This document shows, piece by piece, positions 25,247 to 32,073 of a stretch of DNA of 32,073 bases. The stretch spans positions 1 through 32,073 of the forward strand of contig JAQXLK010000115.1 of NCBI GenBank assembly GCA_029012085.1. Direction: 5' to 3'. Position 1 is the first letter of the stretch; each line of letters opens with the position of its first letter. This stretch comes from Clostridiales bacterium (lineage in GTDB: Bacteria; Bacillota; Clostridia; Lachnospirales; Lachnospiraceae). The notes below the pieces were generated by a model. That model was not told where the DNA came from and did not search any database. It worked only from the letters and a program-made list of their open reading frames with translations. Both the position numbers and the translations under genes were made by a program.

Positions 25247-25726
25247 TTGAGCAGGGCGATTTATCCCGGAAGTTTTGATCCGGTTACGTATGGACATTTA
25301 GATATCATTAAAAGAAGTGCTGCAATGTTTGACGAAGTGATAGTAGGAGTACTGAATAACAGTGCAAAGAATCCATTATTTTCCATTGCAGAACGGACGC
25401 AGATGTTAGAGGAAGTTGTAAGGGAATTTGATAATGTTTCAGTTATCTGTTTTGATGGATTGCTGATTGATTATATGGCAGAGCATGATATTTCTGTAAT
25501 TATAAGAGGACTTCGTGCAATTACGGATTTTGATTATGAACTGCAGATTGCGCAAAGTAATCGTAAGGTAAGTAGAGAGACGATTGATACGGTTTTTTTA
25601 ACAACCAGTATTGACTATGCATATTTAAGCTCCAGTATTGTTAGGGAGTACGCAAGCTATGGCACGGATGTGTCAGATTTTGTTCCACCGCTTGTGGCTG
25701 AAAGACTGAATAATCGTTTTAAATAG
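25247..25726 (+). CDS. coaD: Phosphopantetheine adenylyltransferase
   Basis: Transfers AMP from ATP to 4'-phosphopantetheine, the penultimate step of coenzyme A synthesis. The nucleotidyltransferase motif TYGH is at 14-17 ([14 protein letters not shown]), and the second signature LSSSIVR at about 127-133. The 159 residues match the hexameric bacterial enzyme. The start is TTG 25247, seven bases after GAGGG. No ATG or GTG in frame lies nearby, and this start puts the usual AIYPGSFDP at the expected position. It lies 19 bases after rsmD. Confidence 0.95.
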   Translation: MSRAIYPGSFDPVTYGHLDIIKRSAAMFDEVIVGVLNNSAKNPLFSIAERTQMLEEVVREFDNVSVICFDGLLIDYMAEHDISVIIRGLRAITDFDYELQIAQSNRKVSRETIDTVFLTTSIDYAYLSSSIVREYASYGTDVSDFVPPLVAERLNNRFK

Positions 25727-25766
25727 TAAAAAGCGAATCAAATGATAGTAAATTGGAGGAAAAACA

Positions 25767-27086
25767 ATGGCAAGAAAAAGTATTGAAGATGTAATGAACG
25801 AGATTGAAGATTTTTTGAATAGTTGCAGTACGAAAGCACTGTCATCAAATAAAGTAATTGTACCACGGGATGAGTTTGATGAGCTTTTTAGTGATTTGAA
25901 GGTAAAGATTCCGGCTGAGATTGATCGTTGCAAGAAGATAATGCGGAATAAAGAAGCTATTTTAATGGATGCAAGAAAGACAGCAGATGGCATTTTAGCT
26001 GAGGCATCTGCAAAGGCACAGCAGATGGTTTCAGAGACAGAGATTATGGCACAGGCAAATCAGACGGCTTATGAGACTATAGAAATGGCTCGTGTTCAGG
26101 CGAACGAAATGTTGGCACAGGCAGTTGCGGAGGCAAATGAGATTCGTCTTGGTTCTATGCAGTATACAAATGATATTATGCTTGGTATTCGAAACTATGT
26201 GGAAGCTACCATGGAGGCAGAACGTGCTAACTATGAGAACTTAATTCAGACACTCAATAATGACTATATAATCGCAGATGCAAATCTTAAAGAGATTCAG
26301 AATCAGATTGTAGAGTTTACCGGTAATCCTGACAGTGTTACGAAAGCACCAAAAATGAAGACTATGAAACCGATTCAGAGTCGTAAGGCAACTGAAGAAC
26401 CAAAAGCAAAGACTAGCATGATGGACAAAGTAAAACAGGCAGTGACAGGTAGAGAGGATAAAGAAGAAGTTAAGAAAAATGCTGGTCCAGGTGTAAATAT
26501 TCCAGATTTTATTACTAGTGGCGAAGCAGTTGTTCCGAATGAGACACCTCTTAAATCGACTGTTTCTGTTGCAGGAACAGCTGTAACACCAGAACAAACA
26601 AATTCCATAGGAAAACCAGCTGACCATGTGGTAGCAACAGGAAAACAGACAGTACCTGCTAGTTCATTATCAGGTAGTCAGCAGTCAGCAGATCCTACAC
26701 AGAATAAGTTAAAAGAATCAGCAACTCCAGAAGGAAATGAGGCCGCTCCGCGCAAGGTTAAGAAAAAGATTGTAAAGAAGAGAAATCCGGTTATGCATAC
26801 ACCACAGACTGCTCAGGAGACCGTTGCGAAGACCTTAGAGGCGGCAGCAGCAGCGAAAACAGATAAGACTGTATATAAGGCAAATGGCGAGCAGGCAAGA
26901 GAAGTTCCACCTATGGAAGGTCGTGTTAAAAGAGGACCTAGAGTAGGTAGAGGTATGGTTGATGAAACTTCAGAGAGTGTGGGAACAAACAACACTGCAG
27001 TTGATTCCGCCTTTGAAGTAACAACAGAGCCAATGGGAAAATCTATGGGTGTTGTGGATGATTTTTCTATTGGAAATAAGATTTAA
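25767..27086 (+). CDS. Coiled-coil protein with disordered basic tail (often named V-ATPase subunit H-like)
   Basis: Residues 35-185 of 439 form a long, Ala/Glu/Met-rich coiled coil (ILMDARKTADGILAEA, ETIEMARVQANEMLAQAVAEANEI), resembling DivIVA-like or V-ATPase subunit H/E-like helices. Residues of about 190-439 are low-complexity (Thr/Pro/Ala/Lys) with basic patches RKVKKKIVKKR and RVKRGPRVGRG. Similar genes after coaD in Lachnospiraceae are, as I recall, labelled ATPase, but there is no nucleotide-binding motif here and I would not infer ATPase activity. GGAGG precedes ATG 25767. Its stop overlaps the stop of the convergent ylbJ gene. Confidence 0.8.
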   Translation: MARKSIEDVMNEIEDFLNSCSTKALSSNKVIVPRDEFDELFSDLKVKIPAEIDRCKKIMRNKEAILMDARKTADGILAEASAKAQQMVSETEIMAQANQTAYETIEMARVQANEMLAQAVAEANEIRLGSMQYTNDIMLGIRNYVEATMEAERANYENLIQTLNNDYIIADANLKEIQNQIVEFTGNPDSVTKAPKMKTMKPIQSRKATEEPKAKTSMMDKVKQAVTGREDKEEVKKNAGPGVNIPDFITSGEAVVPNETPLKSTVSVAGTAVTPEQTNSIGKPADHVVATGKQTVPASSLSGSQQSADPTQNKLKESATPEGNEAAPRKVKKKIVKKRNPVMHTPQTAQETVAKTLEAAAAAKTDKTVYKANGEQAREVPPMEGRVKRGPRVGRGMVDETSESVGTNNTAVDSAFEVTTEPMGKSMGVVDDFSIGNKI

Positions 27087-27979
27087 TGTATTGTTTTCGG
27101 AGATAAAAGTAAATAACATTGTATAATGAGGAAAGTACCTGCGGAGAGGATGAATTTATCCAGCAGGTATTTTTTCATATTGGCATTTTTATATTCTAAC
27201 ACGCCATGAATTTGAAAAATACTACAGATTCCTCCAAAGGAGGAAAGTGCACAAATAAGAGCAACCTTACTAGAAACAGGAAGAGAGAGCGTATTTAGTA
27301 GTTTTAAACCATTTGTGATTTCTAAAAAGGAGAGTAAAATTCTAGTGGTGTTCTTATTGCAAAAAGGAAACAGAATTTCCAAGGCAATAGAGAAAATCAT
27401 CACATAAAGACCGATCATAACCATAATTTGGACGGCATGCATGAAGGTGTCACATATATTGAATTTTTTAGAAGCATTTTCTATATTATGATTGGTTGTA
27501 AGTGCAGAAGAATGAATGATAAAAGGGTAGAGAAAAAAAACGGGTAGATAAATTGCCAGTAAAAAGATGGATAATGGAATAGAGTTTTTTAATATGTGCA
27601 TATGTACGTACCCGATTAAAAACATGGGACTCGCCTGGCTGGAAAATGGAAGAAGCTGGTTTCCACGATATGGAGTAAGATAATCATTTTTCACGAAATC
27701 ATTTATAATCTTTCCTCCGATTGGATATCCGCAGAGATTACCAAGAAATATAGCGATTATTTCATAAATTCGGCATGGGAGAAGGTGTCCCAAATGGGAA
27801 GTGACAGATTGATAGGCACCGGTTTCTGAAAGAGCATTGGTAATTAATAAAAACGGCATGAGAGAAGGGATAAGAGTCTGATACCAGAGCAGCAAGCCGG
27901 TTTTCGCGCCTTCAATAGCAGCTTCGTGAAATATAAGCAGTAGAAATAATAAAAAAAGCATTGAGAAAAATTTTTTCAT
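27083..27979 (-). CDS. ylbJ: Sporulation integral membrane protein YlbJ
   Basis: A 298-residue membrane protein with about eight hydrophobic segments and nucleoside-recognition (Gate)-type features: LIPSLMPFLLITNAL near residue 40, GYPIGGKIINDFV near 100 and FSSQASPMFLIGYV near 130. YlbJ is required for spore formation in Bacillus and sits in the same coaD-ylb neighbourhood there. ATG 27979 is preceded by AGGCGG, a weak site. It lies 24 bases downstream of tmcAL on the reverse strand. Its last 30 codons carry a terminator for the opposite strand. Confidence 0.88.
   Translation of the reverse strand: MKKFFSMLFLLFLLLIFHEAAIEGAKTGLLLWYQTLIPSLMPFLLITNALSETGAYQSVTSHLGHLLPCRIYEIIAIFLGNLCGYPIGGKIINDFVKNDYLTPYRGNQLLPFSSQASPMFLIGYVHMHILKNSIPLSIFLLAIYLPVFFLYPFIIHSSALTTNHNIENASKKFNICDTFMHAVQIMVMIGLYVMIFSIALEILFPFCNKNTTRILLSFLEITNGLKLLNTLSLPVSSKVALICALSSFGGICSIFQIHGVLEYKNANMKKYLLDKFILSAGTFLIIQCYLLLSPKTIH
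27136..27175 (+). terminator. Forward-strand terminator inside the ylbJ coding region
   Basis: TACCTGC (27136-27142) pairs with GCAGGTA (27163-27169), with an inner GGAT (27148-27151) and ATCC (27158-27161), then six T (27170-27175). It lies 50 bases after the stop of the coiled-coil gene and should end the rsmD-coaD transcript. Read on the other strand it has no U-tract and is simply part of ylbJ. Confidence 0.8.
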
Positions 27980-28002
27980 GGAAACCGCCTGAAATCTGCT
28001 TA

Positions 28003-29247
28003 TTAAAATGTATGCGGATTATCATGAATTATGACAGTATGCTCATATTCTGTCGGCATTGTCTGGTGATAGATAAATGCATAAACCTGACGGTACAAAT
28101 CACTGGCTGACAAATCTCTTTGAAAATCAGAAAGCTGTCTGTCTGATAAAAGACTAGATGCATCGGCTACTTTGTTAATCACAGGAATTTGAGCTTTTTG
28201 TTTTATTTCTTTTAGAATGAAGCTGGCATTGTGGTGAAATCCTAAAAGACGCAGATAGGTAATATAATTATTTTCCTTTGCCAGAACTAAATCTTCACTG
28301 GTATAGCCTAGTAAAATATTTAAAAGTGCATGTCGGATTCGACTGTTTGTTATATTTTTTGATGAAAGCTGTTTGATAAGACTGTTATAATCATCTGGAT
28401 AAGAGGTAAGATTTGCAAATTGCCTGGCAATATCAGCATTTATTTCTAAAAACTTTGTATAGTCTTGTTTATGTTCCCATAAGGCGTACTGAAACAATGG
28501 ATAAAAATGGTCGGCAAACAACGGATTGACAAAGGTATCATGTTTTAGTAGTTTGAAAGAGGATGCAGGCAGCTTTTGTTCTAAAATAGGAGTCAAACCT
28601 TCTGCACGGATATGATTTCGGATGGCAGTTGCAGAACTGAAAGATAATTCTAAAGAGACATCGTGATATCCGGCACCGGCACGTTTGATAATGACGGGTT
28701 TAATATCAAGGTGCAGTCGTTTTATAGCTTTTAGATATTCAATCCCCAAAATATTATTTGGTTTTTTTAAAAGTTCTTCATAGGCTGGATTCTTAAGGTA
28801 GGAAGAAACTGCCAGGCTGCGGGCCTTAGGAAAAGAGAAGCCGTCTTTTAAGTGGTTTTTTAAAAGCTGACGATATTCAAATGGTTCTGAAACAAGCAAA
28901 TTCGCAATTGTATTTAGATCATCGATGCAGTCATCTTCAGCACCGAAACAGAGTGTATCTACTACACCAGTAGCGGAAAGAGCGGTTACAGCTGCACTTG
29001 CAAAGTGTTCTGCACTAGAGGTTGCAAAAAGAACAGGGAGTTCAAAAATGATATCAGCACCAGAGCAAAGTGCGCATTTTGTACGAAGATATTTATTGTA
29101 TATGGCAGGTTCGCCACGTTGTACAAAATCCCCACTCATAATAGTGATAATACGTTTATCCGGAAAAAGTTCCTTAATCTTTGCTATTTGATAAGCATGT
29201 CCGTTATGAAAAGGATTGTATTCTGCGATAATACCGATATGCCCCAT
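28003..29247 (-). CDS. tmcAL: tRNA(Met) cytidine acetate ligase TmcAL (YlbM)
   Basis: Forms N4-acetylcytidine at the wobble base of elongator tRNA-Met using acetate and ATP. The nucleotidyltransferase motif HNGH is at 14-17 within EYNPFHNGH, and downstream IMSGDFVQRGEPAIY and CFGAEDD are family hallmarks. The chosen ATG 29247 follows GGAGG with five bases between, giving 414 residues; a longer frame from 29289 has no such site. In Bacillus the gene lies near ylbJ and coaD, matching this context. Confidence 0.94.
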   Translation of the reverse strand: MGHIGIIAEYNPFHNGHAYQIAKIKELFPDKRIITIMSGDFVQRGEPAIYNKYLRTKCALCSGADIIFELPVLFATSSAEHFASAAVTALSATGVVDTLCFGAEDDCIDDLNTIANLLVSEPFEYRQLLKNHLKDGFSFPKARSLAVSSYLKNPAYEELLKKPNNILGIEYLKAIKRLHLDIKPVIIKRAGAGYHDVSLELSFSSATAIRNHIRAEGLTPILEQKLPASSFKLLKHDTFVNPLFADHFYPLFQYALWEHKQDYTKFLEINADIARQFANLTSYPDDYNSLIKQLSSKNITNSRIRHALLNILLGYTSEDLVLAKENNYITYLRLLGFHHNASFILKEIKQKAQIPVINKVADASSLLSDRQLSDFQRDLSASDLYRQVYAFIYHQTMPTEYEHTVIIHDNPHTF

Positions 29248-29298
29248 ACCTGCCTCCGTAAGTTTTTCTCTTTTATTTTTACTAATCAATTGTAAATC

Positions 29299-29327
29299 AT
29301 TATATAAAAGTATTTACAATATGTAAA
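29299..29327 (-). promoter_or_regulatory. tmcAL-ylbJ promoter
   Basis: On the reverse strand, TTTACA (29327-29322), a 17-base spacer and a perfect TATAAT (29304-29299). The -35 is one arm of a perfect inverted repeat, TTTACA-ATA-TGTAAA (29313-29327). Confidence 0.7.
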
Positions 29328-29475
29328 GAACATGCTATCATTTGAACATCATTTTTATTCGTATTTCAATTTTTCCCCATTTTTTTATTTTTATGCCATA
29401 TCTTGTCATGGAGCTGTGTTATGCTTTGTGATAAGGAGGTTTCAGAGACGAATCGAATATATTTTCGGTTTTTGG

Positions 29476-29504
29476 TTGACAAGCAAGCAATAATATATTA
29501 CTAT
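29476..29504 (+). promoter_or_regulatory. recA promoter
   Basis: A perfect TTGACA (29476-29481), a 17-base spacer and TACTAT (29499-29504). The expected start is around 29511, at the edge of the LexA-type site. Confidence 0.8.
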
Positions 29505-29511
29505 TATAAAA

Positions 29512-29524
29512 CGAACAAATGTTC
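29512..29524 (+). promoter_or_regulatory. LexA (DinR) SOS box at recA
   Basis: CGAACAAATGTTC matches the Gram-positive SOS consensus (CGAAC, four bases, GTTC). It lies at the predicted transcription start and abuts the recA ribosome binding site (AGGAGG 29525-29530), so LexA would block recA transcription until DNA damage. A degenerate copy, CGAATATATTTTCG (29454-29467), lies just before the -35. Confidence 0.8.
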
Positions 29525-29538
29525 AGGAGGATGAAAAA

Positions 29539-30588
29539 ATGGCAAATGAAGATAAGATGAAAGCGTTAGATGCTGCTCTTGCAAATATTGAGAAGCAGTT
29601 TGGTAAGGGTACGGTAATGAAGTTAGGTGACAGTGCTGCAAACATGAATGTGGAAGCTGTTCCGACCGGCTCTTTAAGTTTGGATTTGGCACTTGGTATT
29701 GGTGGTGTTCCAAAGGGAAGAATTATCGAAATATATGGACCAGAATCAAGTGGTAAGACAACGGTTGCGTTGCATATTGTTGCGGAAGTACAAAAGAGTG
29801 GTGGTATTGCTGGATTTATTGATGCAGAACATGCTTTAGATCCGGTGTATGCAGCTAATATTGGTGTAGATATTAATAATTTATATATTTCACAGCCTGA
29901 TTGTGGTGAACAGGCATTAGAGATTACAGAGACAATGGTTCGTTCTGGTGCGGTAGATGTTATTATTGTAGACTCTGTTGCAGCATTGGTTCCGAAGGCA
30001 GAGATTGATGGTGAGATGGGAGATTCCCACGTTGGTCTTCAGGCGCGGCTTATGTCACAGGCACTTCGTAAGCTTACAGCAGTAATTAGTAAGTCAAACT
30101 GTGTTGTGATTTTTATTAACCAGCTTCGTGAGAAGGTTGGTGTAATGTTTGGTAATCCAGAGACAACAACAGGTGGTAGAGCGTTGAAGTTTTATTCTTC
30201 TGTGCGTTTAGATGTACGAAGAATTGAAACTTTGAAACAGAATGGAGAAGTGATTGGTAATCGTACCAGAGTAAAAGTAGTTAAGAATAAGGTGGCACCG
30301 CCATTTAGAGAAGCAGAGTTTGATATTATGTTCGGTAAGGGAATCTCTAAGATGGGAGATATTCTTGATCTTGCAGTAAAAGAGAATATTGTCGTGAAAG
30401 CCGGCGCATGGTTTTCATACAATGGTGAAAAGATTGGACAGGGAAGAGAGAATGCTAAGACATTCCTTCAGGATAATCCTGAGATTGCTAGAGAAGTAGA
30501 GATGAAGGTGCGTGCATGTGCAGGGCTGTCGGATTCAGATGGAGAGACAGTTACAGCGGTTTCTTCTGTAACAGAAGAGGAAGAATAA
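29539..30588 (+). CDS. recA: Recombinase RecA
   Basis: Forms ATP-dependent filaments on single-stranded DNA, performs strand exchange and triggers LexA self-cleavage. Walker A is GPESSGKT (67-74), and Walker B is [12 protein letters not shown]. The conserved MSQALRKLT and loop L2 region [13 protein letters not shown] are present, and the C-terminus is acidic (EEEE). The 349 residues are standard, with no intein. ATG 29539 lies eight bases after AGGAGG. SOS control is indicated by the overlapping LexA-type site. Confidence 0.98.
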   Translation: MANEDKMKALDAALANIEKQFGKGTVMKLGDSAANMNVEAVPTGSLSLDLALGIGGVPKGRIIEIYGPESSGKTTVALHIVAEVQKSGGIAGFIDAEHALDPVYAANIGVDINNLYISQPDCGEQALEITETMVRSGAVDVIIVDSVAALVPKAEIDGEMGDSHVGLQARLMSQALRKLTAVISKSNCVVIFINQLREKVGVMFGNPETTTGGRALKFYSSVRLDVRRIETLKQNGEVIGNRTRVKVVKNKVAPPFREAEFDIMFGKGISKMGDILDLAVKENIVVKAGAWFSYNGEKIGQGRENAKTFLQDNPEIAREVEMKVRACAGLSDSDGETVTAVSSVTEEEE

Positions 30589-30589
30589 A

Positions 30590-31201
30590 ATGTATATTAC
30601 CAGAGTAGAACAAGGCAAGAGCAAACGATATAAAATATACTCTGATAATGAATTTTTATTTGCTTTATACTCTAGTGAGATAAAACAGTATCACATCAAA
30701 GTGGATATGGAATTATCGGATGATATTATAATAGAGATACTAGAAGAGATTGTATATAAAAGAGCAAAAGAGAGAGCACTTTATCTTCTAGAAAGCAGAC
30801 CTTATACATGTTCTATGATGAAAGATAAGCTTAGGAGTAGTGATTATCCGGTTTGCATTATTGAAAAAGTAATTCTTTTTTTACAAAAATATCAATATAT
30901 AGACGATGAAGCATTTATCAGAATGTATGTGGATAGCTATGCAAAGAGTAAAAGTAAGAGACAGATTCAATTTGATTTACAAAAAAAAGGTATTTCAAAG
31001 GATATGATTGCTGAATATATGTCAAAGCAGGATTATTCGGAGGAAGTCTGTTTTAAGAAGCAGTTTGAACGTTATATTCGAGGAAAGGATATGAAGAATC
31101 GAACGGTCAGACAGAAAGTGTTTCGTTTCTTTTATGGAAAAGGATTTTCCTATGATTTAATCGAAAAATATATGAATGCAAACTTAGAAAGTATAGGATA
31201 G
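30590..31201 (+). CDS. recX: Recombination regulator RecX
   Basis: RecX binds RecA filaments and modulates their growth. The 203-residue protein contains the three-helix RecX repeats: KRAKERALYLLESRPYTCSM, YIDDEAFIRMYVDSY and KSKRQIQFDLQKKGI are recognisable. It starts one base after the recA stop, with AGAGG inside recA, so it is translationally coupled and shares the SOS promoter. No obvious terminator follows within 31202-31257. Confidence 0.93.
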   Translation: MYITRVEQGKSKRYKIYSDNEFLFALYSSEIKQYHIKVDMELSDDIIIEILEEIVYKRAKERALYLLESRPYTCSMMKDKLRSSDYPVCIIEKVILFLQKYQYIDDEAFIRMYVDSYAKSKSKRQIQFDLQKKGISKDMIAEYMSKQDYSEEVCFKKQFERYIRGKDMKNRTVRQKVFRFFYGKGFSYDLIEKYMNANLESIG

Positions 31202-31257
31202 CATGTTCTAATCATTCTAGTACTTTGACAGAATTATGCTTGTTTTTTCGGTTTCAC

Positions 31258-31286
31258 TTGACATAATGCACAAAAAAAGTTAAAAT
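31258..31286 (+). promoter_or_regulatory. rny promoter
   Basis: A perfect TTGACA (31258-31263), a 17-base spacer and TAAAAT (31281-31286), about 58 bases upstream of the GTG start. An earlier TTGACA (31225-31230) has no matching -10. Confidence 0.75.
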
Positions 31287-31330
31287 CTATATGTTGCATT
31301 TATGCCAAGTGCAATGATAACAATTTAATA

Positions 31331-31343
31331 AGGAGGTGCTCCT
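31331..31343 (+). promoter_or_regulatory. Shine-Dalgarno hairpin directly before rny
   Basis: AGGAG-GTG-CTCCT is a perfect 5-bp stem with a 3-base loop. The stem contains the core of the AAGGAGGTG ribosome binding site and ends at the base before GTG 31344, so folding would hide the site. Confidence 0.5.
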
Positions 31344-32073
31344 GTGAATCCAAGCTATGTGATTTTTGCTATTATTTTAATCGTAGTTGCAATGGTTTCG
31401 TGGATTCTGGCTCTTATATATCGTAAGAATGTAGTAGAGAAGAAGAATTCAGAATCGGCAGAAAAGGCGAGAGAAATTTTAGATAATGCTGTTAAGGAAG
31501 CTGAAGCGAAGAAGAAGGAGATTCTCCTAGAAGCGAAGGAAGAGTCAATTAAGACGAAGAATGATCTGGATAAAGAGATTACGAATCGTCGGAATGAGGT
31601 CCAGAAAATGGAGAAGCGTGTCTTGTCTAGAGAAGAGAATTTGGACCGTAAGACAGAAGCTGTTGAGAAAAAAGAAGCGAACTTAGCATCTAGGGAACAG
31701 GCTTTAGAAAAACAGAAGGCAAAAGTTGAAGAACTTGAAGCAAAGAGATTACAGGAACTGGAGAGAATCTCTGGTTTAACCTCTGAACAAGCAAAAGAAT
31801 ATTTATTAAAGACTGTTGAAGATGAAGTAAAACATGAAACCGCAGTTCTGGTCAAAGAATTAGAGACTAGAGCAAAAGAAGAAGCAAGTAAAAAGGCTAA
31901 GGAATATGTTGTAACAGCAATTCAGAAATGTGCTGTTGATCATGTTGCTGAGACTACAATTTCTTTGGTACAGTTACCGAATGATGAGATGAAAGGTAGA
32001 ATTATTGGTCGTGAGGGACGTAATATTCGTACGTTAGAGACTATGACTGGTGTTGATTTAATTATTGATGATA
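31344..32073 (+). CDS. rny: Ribonuclease Y, 5' part (cut by window end)
   Basis: RNase Y is the main membrane-bound endoribonuclease initiating mRNA decay in many Firmicutes. The visible 243 residues contain an N-terminal membrane helix (about 5-26), a long Lys/Glu coiled coil (about 30-185) and the start of the KH domain with [12 protein letters not shown] (218-229). The HD catalytic domain lies beyond the window. The start is GTG 31344, seven bases after GGAGG. It has its own promoter downstream of recX; recA-recX-rny is a common clostridial order. Confidence 0.95.
   Translation, partial: MNPSYVIFAIILIVVAMVSWILALIYRKNVVEKKNSESAEKAREILDNAVKEAEAKKKEILLEAKEESIKTKNDLDKEITNRRNEVQKMEKRVLSREENLDRKTEAVEKKEANLASREQALEKQKAKVEELEAKRLQELERISGLTSEQAKEYLLKTVEDEVKHETAVLVKELETRAKEEASKKAKEYVVTAIQKCAVDHVAETTISLVQLPNDEMKGRIIGREGRNIRTLETMTGVDLIIDD

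Overview
The window is a low-GC chromosomal segment from a spore-forming anaerobic Firmicute, most likely a member of Lachnospiraceae (Clostridia). This rests on the combination of a tig-clpP-clpX-lon-engB run, an rpmB / Asp23 / fakA / recG block, rsmD-coaD, ylbJ-tmcAL and recA-recX-rny with strong AAGGAGG ribosome binding sites. Sporulation markers are present (alpha/beta SASP, a GerW/YtfJ homologue with its DUF2953 partner, and YlbJ). Several proteins look like lineage-restricted Lachnospiraceae families. I see no tRNA, rRNA, CRISPR array, insertion sequence or prophage. No gene-free stretch exceeds about 300 bases.

Layout. 1-80 holds the 3' end of an unidentified gene. 156-6664 is a protein quality-control operon (trigger factor, ClpP, ClpX, Lon, then the ribosome-assembly GTPase EngB), with hairpins between tig/clpP and clpX/lon. 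6700-8497 is a reverse-strand unit, malic enzyme followed by a DUF4364 winged-helix protein, with a convincing promoter and terminator. 8547-17816 is a roughly 9.3 kb same-strand run. It starts from an extended -10 promoter and carries a large acidic membrane protein, an orphan hisH-hisF pair, a GNAT acetyltransferase, a DUF4352-like lipoprotein, a double-LysM protein, a rhomboid-like membrane protein with a zinc-ribbon tail, two unrecognised proteins, DUF2953, GerW/YtfJ and a 45-residue membrane protein, ending at a bidirectional terminator. 17830-22583 holds rpmB (reverse) divergent from the Asp23-family gene, fakA and recG. 22606-24494 holds an SASP gene (reverse) and a GH5 lipoprotein endoglucanase. 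24630-27175 holds rsmD, coaD and a coiled-coil protein. 27083-29327 is the reverse-strand tmcAL-ylbJ unit. 29476-32073 holds LexA-type-regulated recA with recX, then the 5' part of rny.

Most of the window is core housekeeping, and I found no clear novel defence or mobile system. The least explained part is the 13084-17773 cluster: LysM, rhomboid-like pseudoprotease plus zinc ribbon, and two unknowns feeding into the DUF2953-GerW sporulation pair. The most distinctive small-scale signals are a terminator written into the antisense of ylbJ, a stop codon inside a terminator loop, and a ribosome binding site folded into a hairpin before rny.

Several starts were chosen from ribosome binding sites rather than the longest reading frame: tig, lon, the 8620 gene, the rhomboid-like gene, recG, rpmB, the SASP gene, tmcAL and the 45-residue gene. 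ytfJ and rny start with GTG and coaD with TTG.
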